Of a stretch of DNA of 46,945 bases, positions 15,155 through 23,853 are shown one piece after another. Below the pieces are notes generated by a model. It did not search any database. It worked only from the letters and a program-made list of their open reading frames with translations, and was not told where the DNA came from. This DNA comes from Arthrobacter sp. (lineage in GTDB: Bacteria > Actinomycetota > Actinomycetes > Actinomycetales > Micrococcaceae). Within the stretch, counting starts at the first letter, position 1, and every line of letters starts with the position of its first letter. A program made the translations under genes and the position numbers. The stretch lies in the NCBI GenBank assembly GCA_026393275.1, contig JAPLAM010000074.1:1-46945 (forward strand). Direction: 5' to 3'.

Positions 15155-16783
15155 GTGCATCGAATGGGCAGTGATCCTGGTAAGTGGTTCCTGAGCCGCG
15201 CTGAGCGGGGGAATCCGGCCACAGACGTGCAAGCGGGCGGCGCCGGGTCGCCGTCGTGGTCGGAGGGCAACCTCGTACGGCCACTGATCCATGGGGCGAG
15301 CTACTTCGCCCGACTGCACGAGGAGCTCACGGCGTTGCAGGCGGGAGACGGTGTGTGGTTCACCGACTGGCGTGGTGACGCCGACGAGCGGCTGCTGGCG
15401 GACGGACCGTCGATCGGCGATCTGCTCGCGGGGTTGGCCCGCGCGGGTGTGGAAGTGCGCGGCCTTGTCTGGAGATCCCATGGCGAGCGCGTATCGGCCC
15501 CGATGAGCGGCCGATCCAACGAGCTCCTGGGTCGTGAGATCAATGACGCCGGGGGAGAGGTGCTGCTTGATCAGCGAGTGCGCCTGTTCGGCTCCCATCA
15601 CCAGAAATTCTTCGTGATCCGCCACCGTGACAACCCGTCGCTGGACGTCGCGTTCGTTGGCGGGCTCGACCTTTCCCACAGCCGTCGGGACGATGCCGAT
15701 CACGCGGGGGACCCGCAAGCGGTGACGATGGATTCCCGGTACCGGGCACGACCCCCGTGGCACGATGCCGCCCTCGAACTGCGCGGCCCCGTGGTGGGAG
15801 ATGTGCTCGCAGTGTTCGCTGAACGGTGGAACGACCCGCATCCCCTGGACCGACGCACTCCCTACCGGATGCTGCTGCAACGGCTCGCCCGGATGCCCCG
15901 GCACCCCAAGCCGCTCCCGGCTACTGCGCCGCCGCCACCACCGGCGGGCCCTCACACGGTGCAACTGCTCCGCACCTACGGCGTGAAACGTCCCCCGTTC
16001 CCGTTCGCACCCGGCGGAGAGCGCAGCGTTGCCCGCGCCTACTCGAAGGCATTCGCGCTGGCCCGCTCGCTGATCTACATCGAGGACCAGTACCTCTGGT
16101 CGACAGAGGTCGCAGCCGGAATCGCGGAGGCCCTCGAGCGGAACCCCAAACTGAACGTGATCGCCGTCGTGCCCCGCTACCCCGACTCCGATGGCCCGCT
16201 CGCAGGGCCGCCCAGCCGGATCGGGCAACTGCGCGCCATCAGCATGCTGCGCCGGGTCGCGCCCGACAGGGTCGGCGTGTTCGACCTGGAGACCAGCGCC
16301 GGAACTCCCATTTACGTCCACGCCAAAATTTGCATCATCGACGACACGTGGCTCACCTGTGGCTCCGACAACTTCAACCGCCGTTCCTGGACCACCGACA
16401 GCGAACTCACCTGCGCCGTACTCGACACGAGTGCCGACAGTCCGGAACCTGCCGGCCCGGGCACAGACACAGGCCACGGCGCTTCCCGCAAGTTGGCCGA
16501 GGGGCTCCGGCTCCAGCTCTGGGCCGAACACCTCGGCCTGGACCAGGACGATCCCCAAATCCAAGACCCGGCGTCGGGGCTTGAACTTTGGAAGACCACC
16601 GCCCGCGCCCTTGACCACTGGCACGAGACGGGCCGGCGCACGCCCCGACCCGCCGGACGCGTGCGCCACCACACTCCAGAACCCGTGCCGCCCAGGCAAC
16701 GCCTCTGGGCGGTTCCGATCAGTCGGCTGGTCGTTGACCCGGACGGCCGCCCTCGACGGTTGCGCGGCACGACCCGGTTTTAG
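15155..16783 (+). CDS. Phospholipase D-family protein with two HKD motifs
   Basis: A 542-residue protein with two PLD half-domains. The first HKD region is SHHQKFFVIRH (H149, K151) followed by FVGGLDLSHSR; its aspartate spacing is stretched by an insertion. The second is canonical: VHAKICIIDD (H389, K391, D396) with GSDNFNRRSW. PLD enzymes transfer or hydrolyse phosphatidyl or nucleic-acid phosphodiesters through a phosphohistidine. No signal peptide is seen. A Pro-rich linker (about 254-272) separates the halves. Start is GTG 15155 or ATG 15164. Sequence character is closer to eukaryote-like PLDs than to cardiolipin synthases; substrate unknown. It is divergent from padR. Confidence 0.85.
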   Translation: MHRMGSDPGKWFLSRAERGNPATDVQAGGAGSPSWSEGNLVRPLIHGASYFARLHEELTALQAGDGVWFTDWRGDADERLLADGPSIGDLLAGLARAGVEVRGLVWRSHGERVSAPMSGRSNELLGREINDAGGEVLLDQRVRLFGSHHQKFFVIRHRDNPSLDVAFVGGLDLSHSRRDDADHAGDPQAVTMDSRYRARPPWHDAALELRGPVVGDVLAVFAERWNDPHPLDRRTPYRMLLQRLARMPRHPKPLPATAPPPPPAGPHTVQLLRTYGVKRPPFPFAPGGERSVARAYSKAFALARSLIYIEDQYLWSTEVAAGIAEALERNPKLNVIAVVPRYPDSDGPLAGPPSRIGQLRAISMLRRVAPDRVGVFDLETSAGTPIYVHAKICIIDDTWLTCGSDNFNRRSWTTDSELTCAVLDTSADSPEPAGPGTDTGHGASRKLAEGLRLQLWAEHLGLDQDDPQIQDPASGLELWKTTARALDHWHETGRRTPRPAGRVRHHTPEPVPPRQRLWAVPISRLVVDPDGRPRRLRGTTRF

Positions 16784-16837
16784 GGAAGCAACGGGGAGGA
16801 GCTGGGCGCCGAAACCGCCCGGATTCCAAGGAAACGG

Positions 16838-17134
16838 TTATGCGTCGGCGCCCGGGGTGAAGTAATTGTGAGCGTCCAGATACGTCACTTTGGGGGGCCC
16901 AGGGAAGCCTGCCTCGGCGCTGAAGGGGCCGATCTGTTCTTTCGCGAAGGTGTCGTAGAGCTCCTTCGTCTGCCAAAGGTCCGTGACGAGGATTCCGTCG
17001 TCCGTGGCCGCCACCCAGTGGCCGAGGGCGCCTGCGGGGCCCGGACCTCCGGCGGTGAGGCCCATTTTGCCGATGACCTGGTCGTATTGCTCCAGGGTGG
17101 CACCAGCAAATTCCATGATGATTGCGACAGCCAT
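16838..17134 (-). CDS. Small dimeric alpha/beta-barrel protein
   Basis: A 98-residue soluble protein starting MAVAIIMEFAGATLEQYDQV, the beginning seen in many small ferredoxin-like dimeric barrel proteins of the antibiotic-biosynthesis-monooxygenase type. WVAATDDGILVTDLWQ forms the central strands. GGAGAGGG lies 2-9 nt before ATG 17134. No catalytic residue can be identified, and family members can bind small molecules or serve unknown roles. Convergent with the phospholipase D gene; its 3' end overlaps a long-loop 9-bp inverted repeat that I do not call a terminator. Confidence 0.6.
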   Translation of the reverse strand: MAVAIIMEFAGATLEQYDQVIGKMGLTAGGPGPAGALGHWVAATDDGILVTDLWQTKELYDTFAKEQIGPFSAEAGFPGPPKVTYLDAHNYFTPGADA

Positions 17135-17300
17135 GTCCCTCTCCTATCAGGTGGCAGGCCGCAGCCAGCGGCCCGTATTTGCTTTGATACGGCACGGTCT
17201 ACGCCCAACGACAGGGTTCGTCAACAGATGGCGGAAGGGGCAGCTGTGGGTAGCTGGGAAGGCTCCGGGTCCTCCCGGGGCGCGTAGGCGGTTCCGACAG

Positions 17301-17998
17301 TCAGCCCGGCGTGCGGTCGCCCGTCAGGCCGTGTTCGTAAGCGAAGATGACGGCGTGCACACGGTCACGCAGGCCGAGTTTCAACAGGACGCGGCCCACA
17401 TGGGTCTTCACCGTTGATTCGGCCACGAACATTCGTTCCCCATCTCCGTGTTGGAAAGTCCCCCGGCGATGGCCGCGAGGATTTCGCGTTCCCTCGGAGT
17501 CAGGGCAGCCAGCGCTTCGTCGCCCCCCGAGGGGGGACCGGAGGGAAACCTTTGGCTGAAGAGGTCCAGCATCCGGCGGCTGACCCTGGAGGAAATGGCG
17601 GCGTCTCCTCCGGAGACGGCGGTGATGGACGCGAGCAACTCGGCCGGCCCGACGTCCTTGAGTAGGAAACCGCTGGCGCCGGCACGGAGTGCCGCGAAGG
17701 CATACTCGTCGAGATCGAACGTCGTGAGGACAATGACCCGCGACTGCGGGCACTCCTCGACAATCAGCCTCGTCGCGGCGATGCCGTCCAAGCCCGGCAT
17801 CCGCACATCCATCAGCACGACGTCCGGCGCCAGGGAACGACACATGTCGAGGCCAGCGTTGCCATCAGCGGCTTCACCAACAACGTCGACCCCTTCCTGA
17901 GCGTCGAGGACCATGCGGAATCCCGTGCGGACAAGCGTCTGGTCATCGACGAGCAGCAGCCGGATCGGTCGCACGCTCGGGACGGTTAGCGGTTCCAC
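17301..17998 (-). pseudogene. NarL/FixJ-type response regulator, frameshifted in the HTH
   Basis: The receiver domain reads intact from GTG 17998: LLLVDDQTLVRTGFRMVL, phosphoacceptor D64 in [14 protein letters not shown] in VIVLTTFD and K in GFLLKDVGP. The LuxR-type HTH begins as [21 protein letters not shown] but the frame then runs into a stop at 17408. The missing recognition helix, [20 protein letters not shown], continues in another frame to 17301. Adding one G to the run of four (CCCC at 17438-17441 on the plus strand) restores a normal protein of about 232 residues. It is either an assembly or sequencing error or a recent inactivating indel. The gene overlaps its sensor kinase by 13 nt and would be the output of that pair. 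Confidence 0.88.
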
Positions 17999-19149
17999 GA
18001 GGCTCCCTCCTGCGGCGGGAACCGCGCGGTCACGGACCAGCCCCGGCCTGCCGTTGGGCCCGCCTGCACAGTGCCGCCATAGAGTGCGACGCGCTCACGC
18101 ATTCCGACCAGGCCACGCCCGGGACGGCCTGCGGGAACGTCCTCGTGTTGCCCGTCGTCGTTCACGGAAGCCGTGATGCCGTGCGCGCTGAAGTGCAGGC
18201 AGACGGTCACCGCTGATGCTTCCCTCGCGTACTTAAGCGCGTTGGTGAGCCCCTCCTGGACGACCCGGTAGATAGTGAGCTGGATCCCGGGGTCGGCCGG
18301 AGGAACACCCGCCGATTGCAGGACCACCGGAAGGCCGGTGGAACGGAAGCGGTCCACCAGCGACTGGACGTCCTCCACCCGGGGCGCGGGCGCTACTGCT
18401 CCGGGTGACCGCCCGTTGATGCCTTCGTTCAGCAGTCCGAGCATGCGGCGCATGTCTGCTACCGCAGTGCGGCCCGTCTCGGCAACCTGGCGCATGGCGT
18501 CGACGGCGCGGGCAGGATCGGTGGGGGCGATTTCGGCCGAACCATGGGCCAGGGAAATCATCACGGTCAACCCGTGCGAGACGATGTCGTGCATCTCCCG
18601 GGCGACGGCGTTGCGCTCGGCGGCCGCGGCGATGCTGTCCAGCTGCGCCCGTTCGCGCGTCAGCCGGTCGGCACGGTCCATGAGGGCGTGCACGTAGCTG
18701 CGGCGCGAGCGGACGTTGAAGCCGATCAGTGCCGCGATCACGAGCACCACAATTGCCTGGCCGGCCTGGCCAAGGTCCACCAGCGACCCGGGGAGCAGGA
18801 CCGCTGCGAGAAGGAGGGTGCCGCTGGTTCCCAGCACTGCATAGACTGCGTACCGCGCGGACCCGTGAACGGCGACGGCGTACAGTGCCATGGCTGTCGC
18901 CACCGCCGCGAAGCTTGCCGGGGTCGAGAAGGTGATGAACATGATGCCGGCCGTTGCAGCCAACGAAACCATCGGAGCCCGCCGGCGGAGAAGCAGCGCA
19001 GCGCCGGAAACCACCACCGCGAGCAAAAGGAGAACGGAGTGGGTGCCCGTGGTCCCGTGAACGATGACAGTTGATGCCAGGGCCGGACCCATGTACGAGG
19101 CGGCGACCATGACATCCGCAACGCGCGGGGTGGGCCGTCTGAAGTGCAT
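17986..19149 (-). CDS. NarL-type sensor histidine kinase (HPK7)
   Basis: A 387-residue membrane kinase started at ATG 19149; the open frame reaches 70 codons further upstream without family-like sequence. About five hydrophobic segments fill residues 14-145. The HisKA_3 dimerisation helix carries the phosphorylated H187 in AREMHDIVSHGLTVMISL. The ATPase domain shows GLTNALKYA (N box) and GRGLVGMRERVALYGG (G box). There is no large extracellular sensor loop, so it likely senses membrane state or an antibiotic, as in LiaS/DesK-like kinases. Partner regulator overlaps its 3' end and is frameshifted in this sequence. Confidence 0.9.
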   Translation of the reverse strand: MHFRRPTPRVADVMVAASYMGPALASTVIVHGTTGTHSVLLLLAVVVSGAALLLRRRAPMVSLAATAGIMFITFSTPASFAAVATAMALYAVAVHGSARYAVYAVLGTSGTLLLAAVLLPGSLVDLGQAGQAIVVLVIAALIGFNVRSRRSYVHALMDRADRLTRERAQLDSIAAAAERNAVAREMHDIVSHGLTVMISLAHGSAEIAPTDPARAVDAMRQVAETGRTAVADMRRMLGLLNEGINGRSPGAVAPAPRVEDVQSLVDRFRSTGLPVVLQSAGVPPADPGIQLTIYRVVQEGLTNALKYAREASAVTVCLHFSAHGITASVNDDGQHEDVPAGRPGRGLVGMRERVALYGGTVQAGPTAGRGWSVTARFPPQEGASWNR

Positions 19150-19226
19150 GAGACTCCGTCGGTGTTCATTTGGGTAGGCGCCGGGCATCGCTTGGGCTGG
19201 AGCAGGGTCTTGCAGCCTGTTGAAGT

Positions 19227-19613
19227 TCAATGGAGTGCCAGGACCAGGTAAAGGACTGCGAGGGCGCCCGCGGCGGGTGTCATGATCAGGCGTTCGGGCT
19301 TGCTGCGGGAGATCCCGTTCATAACGACGCCGAGGGCGAAGTATGCGGTCATCACCCACATGGTGATGGCGGTAAAGGAGTGGTTAACCAAGAGCGGGAC
19401 AAGGCCGGCCTTGGACAGTGCGGCATAGGCGAAGAGGGCGTACACGACGATGGAAAAGGCGCTCCCGATCCTGAGGTTGGCCGGCAGGATACGGTGCTGT
19501 CCGCCCCAGGCCATCCTCCCTAACGGAGCCCCGGCGATAAGCGCGACCTGGAAGATCGTCAGGGCGGCCAGAAGCGCGCAGGCGAGGGCTGCGGAAAGCT
19601 GATTTAGCGGCAT
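19227..19613 (-). CDS. Small four-helix membrane protein
   Basis: A 128-residue protein with four hydrophobic segments (about 8-28, 50-68, 78-97 and 110-127). GAPLGRMAWGGQHRILPANLRIGS between helices 1 and 2 is a conserved-looking stretch I recognise only from uncharacterised small membrane proteins. AAAGGTGG lies 7 nt before ATG 19613. It sits 78 bp upstream of the histidine kinase on the same strand and could belong to the same signalling unit. No function can be assigned. Confidence 0.75.
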   Translation of the reverse strand: MPLNQLSAALACALLAALTIFQVALIAGAPLGRMAWGGQHRILPANLRIGSAFSIVVYALFAYAALSKAGLVPLLVNHSFTAITMWVMTAYFALGVVMNGISRSKPERLIMTPAAGALAVLYLVLALH

Positions 19614-19735
19614 TACAAACCACCTTTTTGTCCGTTGCCAGGCAACTCATGCCCCCGCTTGTGCAGGGCATATTCGCGAAAGCGGAGAGTCAAGGCGACC
19701 GCCATCAGCGGGATCATTGTTGCATGGCCGGCGGG

Positions 19736-21100
19736 TCATTTCCTCAGCCGCTCTGCCCGTCGCCGGATGGCGGTTCGAATGGACGCTGGAAGCGAACCGG
19801 TGAGAATGGCGAACAGCAGGCCGAACGCAAGCAGGACAGGAACGCGAAGAGCGGTTCCTCCGGCCGGGAGGTTCAGGTGCCCGGAGGGATAATCGATCAT
19901 TTTGGCGGCCGACAGGGCGGTGGCGCGGTTGGTTTGCCGCGCCAGATACTCGAGGGCGCCGTCGAAGCCCAGCGTTCCATCGGCGCCGGCAACGGCTTCG
20001 ACGGGTACGTTGCGGGACGTGGACCAGTCCCTCAACTGCGGATCAATGTCCTGGTCCGCAGCCGCGCCCGGGGCGATGACCCTGTCCACCGGAGGCGCCT
20101 GCGTTTCCGGGACGGTCAGGAGGACCAGCCCGTGTTTGGTGGTGACCGTGTCCGTGGCGGCGACCGCCACCGCGCGGGCGGCGAAGGACATGTTGTAGAC
20201 CTCGAAGGCGCTGGCGACGTCGATCTCGCCCACCCCGTTGACCAGCCCGACGGCGATCGTCGGCCGGAACCACGGGATGAGGGCGTTGAGTCCGATGGGA
20301 ACGTCCGAGGCCGCGAAGGTCTGGACAGGTAGCGATATCGGCGCCGCAAGGGACCAGCCCGGATAACCGATCAGACGGCCGACGCGTTCGGCTTCGCCGG
20401 CGCCTGCCAGGTCCGCCATGACTTTCAACGCGCCGGGTATGCCGGATGTGACTCCGGCTGTGGTGGTGATCAAGCCGTCCTGAACGTAGCGCAGGCCGCC
20501 CGTCCATTGGACCTCGGGATGGCTCTTCTGCATAGAACCCAGACGCGACCAGTGGCCCGTCGCCGTGCGCCCGCTCAAGAGGCCGGTCCCGGCCAGGACG
20601 CTCGATCCGTTGCAGACGCCCAGGATGTGGGCCCCGCGGCCTGATTGCTCCACGATCCACGCCCGCATGGCGTCTTCCTCCGGCCCCTCCGGGGCACCGA
20701 CGGCCGGGACAACGACGACGTCCGGCCGCCGGGCCCTGCCCGATCGAACGTCGTCGAACGTATACGTGGGCACTATCGGCGGGCCTCCGTCAATAGGCGC
20801 AGGGGCGGACTGCGCAGCGATTGTGTAGACGGAGAAATTCGGGGAGCTGGCAAATACCTCGTAGGGCGCCAGAACGTCGCTCCCCACGGTGCCCGACGAG
20901 CCCAGGACCACTGCGACAACCATCGCGCCGGAGGAGGACGGCCGATTAACGGGCAGGTCCTCCAGTGCTTGAGCGGACGGGCGGGCGTGACTTTCCGCAT
21001 CAGCCACCTCCGCGCCAGCGAACGCCAGTGCGGCCACAATGAGCAGGGACAACCCCGCCGGGAGAAAGATGTGAAGCAGACGTCTTGAGCGGGTAGCCAT
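19736..21100 (-). CDS. Membrane-anchored DJ-1/PfpI-family protein with second partial domain
   Basis: A 454-residue protein with a hydrophobic segment at each end (about 10-30 and 425-442), so the middle is probably extracytoplasmic. Residues 58-260 form a DJ-1/PfpI domain like the sensor half of AraC-type GlxA regulators: DVLAPYEVFASSPNFSVY, PDVVVVPAVG and the elbow ILGVCNGSSVLAGTGLLSGR with Cys163. A second stretch (about 285-350, VGEIDVASAFEVYNMSFAAR through VDRVIAPG) resembles the first half of another DJ-1 domain but lacks its own cysteine elbow. No DNA-binding domain is present. Upstream 21101-21338 is a divergent gap with no recognised motif. Function unknown. Confidence 0.75.
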   Translation of the reverse strand: MATRSRRLLHIFLPAGLSLLIVAALAFAGAEVADAESHARPSAQALEDLPVNRPSSSGAMVVAVVLGSSGTVGSDVLAPYEVFASSPNFSVYTIAAQSAPAPIDGGPPIVPTYTFDDVRSGRARRPDVVVVPAVGAPEGPEEDAMRAWIVEQSGRGAHILGVCNGSSVLAGTGLLSGRTATGHWSRLGSMQKSHPEVQWTGGLRYVQDGLITTTAGVTSGIPGALKVMADLAGAGEAERVGRLIGYPGWSLAAPISLPVQTFAASDVPIGLNALIPWFRPTIAVGLVNGVGEIDVASAFEVYNMSFAARAVAVAATDTVTTKHGLVLLTVPETQAPPVDRVIAPGAAADQDIDPQLRDWSTSRNVPVEAVAGADGTLGFDGALEYLARQTNRATALSAAKMIDYPSGHLNLPAGGTALRVPVLLAFGLLFAILTGSLPASIRTAIRRRAERLRK

Positions 21101-21338
21101 GAGCGGGTCTCGATTCCGAGTGGACGTGCAGGGCTACCACCGTGTGTGCGCCCCGCGTTGCTCTTCACGCTACGGATCGCCTGCTACCCGTACATCGGCC
21201 CTAAGGACATTCCCGAACCGGCACAACCGGTACCCGGGTACTACGCGTGTCATCGATGGTTGCAACGACTGACGGGCTCTAGCCATATGGAAGGGGCCGG
21301 TCCACAATGAGCGGACGACGTCCGACCAGGAGGTGCTT

Positions 21339-22040
21339 GTGCTTGACCGGCGGATCTTCGGGGTCGTCCTGGCAGCCATAGCCCTGGGCGGCTGCAGCAT
21401 CGTTGGGAACCAACCCGATAGCTCGACGTCTGCGAGCGCTCCGGTGGCTTCGGGCTCGTCTTCTGCCGCCTCCCCGGCCGCGGCGAGTACCAGGGTGATC
21501 TCGGTTCAGCCGTGGAGCCATGAACTACTGGAGTCGGCCCAGTCAACAGTGGCGCCGGAACCAGCCAAACCAAACTACTGCGAACCTTCACAGATCACCG
21601 ACAGGCCGGACGCGTACCGGTGCTATCGGGGCGACACGCGATTCAACTTCTGCATGGCCAATCCCGCCTCCGCCATCGACTACGCCTGCATGGACGCAAA
21701 ACTTGGCTGGAAAATCCTAAGTAGCGTGGACCATACGGCACCGCCGTCGAGCCCCAAACCCGTGGGCTCGCCCGGGCAATACGTTTATCTCAAGCTCACG
21801 GACGGCACGGTCTGCTCAAGGGTCAGCGGGGCGGGGCCCAGCCCGTTGGGCGACTACATATCTCCTGGAGACTGCTCTGACCAAACCAGCTTCTGGACCC
21901 GTTTCGACCGGAACGTTGTGCCGACGGACTCCGCGAGCCCGTTCGGGGAAGGCACGGACGCCCAAGGACGCTGGCTCGTCAAAACGGGTCCGGCTGCCGG
22001 GCCGCTCACGACCAGGTCAGTAGAGGCCGCCTACCGGTGA
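21339..22040 (+). CDS. Secreted lipoprotein of unknown function
   Basis: A 233-residue lipoprotein. AGGAGG (21328-21333) covers the first in-frame GTG (21333), so the second GTG, 21339, with 5-nt spacing, is the likely start. The signal peptide ends in a lipobox LAAIALGGC (Cys19). A Ser/Ala/Pro-rich tether of about 35 residues follows. The mature part contains six cysteines (in NYCEP, YRCYRG, FNFCMAN, YACMD, TVCSR and GDCSDQ), which could form three disulfides. It resembles actinobacterial cell-surface lipoproteins of unknown role. The next gene begins 7 nt after its stop. Confidence 0.75.
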   Translation: MLDRRIFGVVLAAIALGGCSIVGNQPDSSTSASAPVASGSSSAASPAAASTRVISVQPWSHELLESAQSTVAPEPAKPNYCEPSQITDRPDAYRCYRGDTRFNFCMANPASAIDYACMDAKLGWKILSSVDHTAPPSSPKPVGSPGQYVYLKLTDGTVCSRVSGAGPSPLGDYISPGDCSDQTSFWTRFDRNVVPTDSASPFGEGTDAQGRWLVKTGPAAGPLTTRSVEAAYR

Positions 22041-22047
22041 TGTCCTG

Positions 22048-22755
22048 ATGACGGTGGGCCTGAGGGGACGGAGGGTGCTGCTCGTCTGCGGAGCTTTGTC
22101 TTCTCTGCTTTGGCCCCTCACCAGCGAAGCGCTGGCAGCGGGACTCTACAGGGGCTACAGCTCCTTCTCCCAAACGATTAGCGAGCTAACCTCCATCGGC
22201 GCACCGACACGGATGCCCCTCATCGCGGAGGGATTCCTCTATGAGGCGCTGATTATCGCGTTCGGCGTCGGCGTCTGGCAATCAGCACAGGGAAAGAGGG
22301 CGCTGCACGTGACGGGTGGCCTTCTCATCGCCTATGGCGCGATCGGACCCCTGTGGCTTCCGTTCCCGATGACTGCACGGACGGACATCACCCCCATGGC
22401 GACGGCGGCCATCACCGATGTCATGCACATCATCCTCGGCGCTGTCGACGCGGTGCTCTACCTCGCGATATTAGGGTTCGGTTCCGTTGCTTTTGGGAAG
22501 GGCTTCCGGTTCTATTCGATCCTGACGCTCGCCGTCGTCCTCACATTCGGCGCCTGGACAAATTCGTTTGTCCGCCTGGTGGCCGCGGGGGAGCCGACAC
22601 CATGGCTAGGGGTTGTCGAACGCATCATGATCGGGGCATTCCTCCTGTGGGTGGTGGTTCTGGCCGTTCTCCTGCTCCGTCGAAGCCGCGATCCGGACGG
22701 CAGCCCCGACGAAGATCAGGAGAAGGAACCCGATGAGCCGGCCCTACCGCGTTGA
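22048..22755 (+). CDS. DUF998-family membrane protein
   Basis: A 235-residue protein with six hydrophobic segments spread over residues 8-212 and an acidic cytoplasmic tail. SSFSQTISELTSIGAP near residue 34 is the DUF998 signature (YSxxxxxISeL). The family is uncharacterised. GGTGA lies 9 nt before ATG 22048, overlapping the stop of the lipoprotein gene. The 3' end overlaps the following amidohydrolase by 23 nt, so the three genes are likely one transcript. Confidence 0.8.
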   Translation: MTVGLRGRRVLLVCGALSSLLWPLTSEALAAGLYRGYSSFSQTISELTSIGAPTRMPLIAEGFLYEALIIAFGVGVWQSAQGKRALHVTGGLLIAYGAIGPLWLPFPMTARTDITPMATAAITDVMHIILGAVDAVLYLAILGFGSVAFGKGFRFYSILTLAVVLTFGAWTNSFVRLVAAGEPTPWLGVVERIMIGAFLLWVVVLAVLLLRRSRDPDGSPDEDQEKEPDEPALPR

Positions 22756-23698
22756 CACTCACCAGCACATCGTTCCGCCGGACTATGCGCGCTGGATCCA
22801 CGGCAAAGGCATCCGCCCCGGCGGCGTGGGCCTGCCGCCGTGGTCCGAGCGGTCCGCGTTGAAGTTCATGGACAGGCACAACGTGCAGACTGCCATCCTT
22901 TCCCTGTCCACTCCCGGCGTCTACTTCGGGGACGCATCGGAGGCGAGGCAGCGTGCGCGGGAGGTCAATGAGTACAGTGCACAGGTGGCGGCCGCCCGGC
23001 CGGAGCGGTTCGGGTTCTTTGCGACGCTTACACTGCCGGACTTGGAAGGTGCGCTCGCGGAGGCCCGGTACGGCCTGGACATTCTGCACGCGGACGGGAT
23101 CGTGTTGCTGGCCAACAATGACGGCCGCTACCTGGGCGATCCGGGCTTTGAACCCCTGCTGGAGTTCCTGCACCACCGCCGTGCCGTAGTGTTCGTTCAC
23201 CCCGGTGAACTGCCCGCTCCGCCGGTGCCCGGGATCCCCGGCTTTACCGCGGATTTCATGCTCGACACCACCCGCGCTGCTATCAGCCTGGTCCTGTCCG
23301 GTGCGCTGGAAAAGTACCCGGGTATCAAGTTCATCCTGGCCCACGCGGGCGGCTTCGTGCCGTACATCGCCTACAGGATCCTGCTGACGATGCTCAACGA
23401 CCAGGACCTCGCGATTGGCGCGTTGGCGGCGCTGATAGATAAGAATCAGTCGATCCTCAGGCGCTTCTACTACGACGTGGCCCTGTCCGCCAGCCCGGCG
23501 GCGTTGCCCAGTCTGCTCGAGGTAGCTGACCCCGGCCGCATCCTCTACGGCACAGATTTTCCGTTCGCCCCGTCACCGGCGATCGATATCCTGAACATGC
23601 AGTACGAGAATTACCCCCTGGACCCGGCCCTGCGCGCGGCGATAGACCGCGGCAACGCGATGGCGCTGTTTCCCCGCCTGACGGAGGATGCAGGCTAG
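22733..23698 (+). CDS. Amidohydrolase_2 (ACMSD-like) metal-dependent hydrolase
   Basis: A 321-residue TIM-barrel amidohydrolase. Metal ligands are suggested by RVDTHQHIVPP (H10, H12), VFVHPGEL, FILAHAGGFVPY and ILYGTDFPFAPS near the C-terminus. The order matches the ACMSD/gamma-resorcylate decarboxylase group, which decarboxylates or hydrolyses ring or carboxylate substrates with a divalent metal. AGGAGAAGGA (22718-22727) precedes ATG 22733. It overlaps the DUF998 gene, with which it has no obvious functional link. Substrate unknown. Confidence 0.88.
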   Translation: MSRPYRVDTHQHIVPPDYARWIHGKGIRPGGVGLPPWSERSALKFMDRHNVQTAILSLSTPGVYFGDASEARQRAREVNEYSAQVAAARPERFGFFATLTLPDLEGALAEARYGLDILHADGIVLLANNDGRYLGDPGFEPLLEFLHHRRAVVFVHPGELPAPPVPGIPGFTADFMLDTTRAAISLVLSGALEKYPGIKFILAHAGGFVPYIAYRILLTMLNDQDLAIGALAALIDKNQSILRRFYYDVALSASPAALPSLLEVADPGRILYGTDFPFAPSPAIDILNMQYENYPLDPALRAAIDRGNAMALFPRLTEDAG

Positions 23699-23775
23699 AT
23701 CGACGACGGCGATGGGCGCGGCGCGCGTACACTGTCCGGCTTTCGGCGGCTCTATCCGGACCAGCCCGGGATGGG

Positions 23776-23803
23776 CCGCACCCCGCCCGCACCCCGCCCG
23801 CAC
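23776..23803. repeat. Short 11-bp tandem repeat
   Basis: CCGCACCCCGC occurs twice in tandem (23776-23786, 23787-23797) and a third copy begins (CCGCAC, 23798-23803), in the gap between the convergent amidohydrolase and LigD-polymerase genes. Likely a slippage product in GC-rich DNA. Confidence 0.6.
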
Positions 23804-23853
23804 GCCGGCGGTGCTGGTCCTCGCCGGCGGCAGGATGCCAAGACCGGGTGGAG

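Noticed and set aside
15020..16699. 5' extension of the padR frame to 741 codons
   Set aside because: The extension is antisense to the phospholipase D gene; the PadR domain has its own ribosome site and start at 15019/15016.
16804..16853. 9-bp inverted repeat GGGCGCCGA/TCGGCGCCC as a terminator
   Set aside because: The loop is 32 nt and one arm lies inside the small barrel-protein gene, so it is not a convincing terminator.
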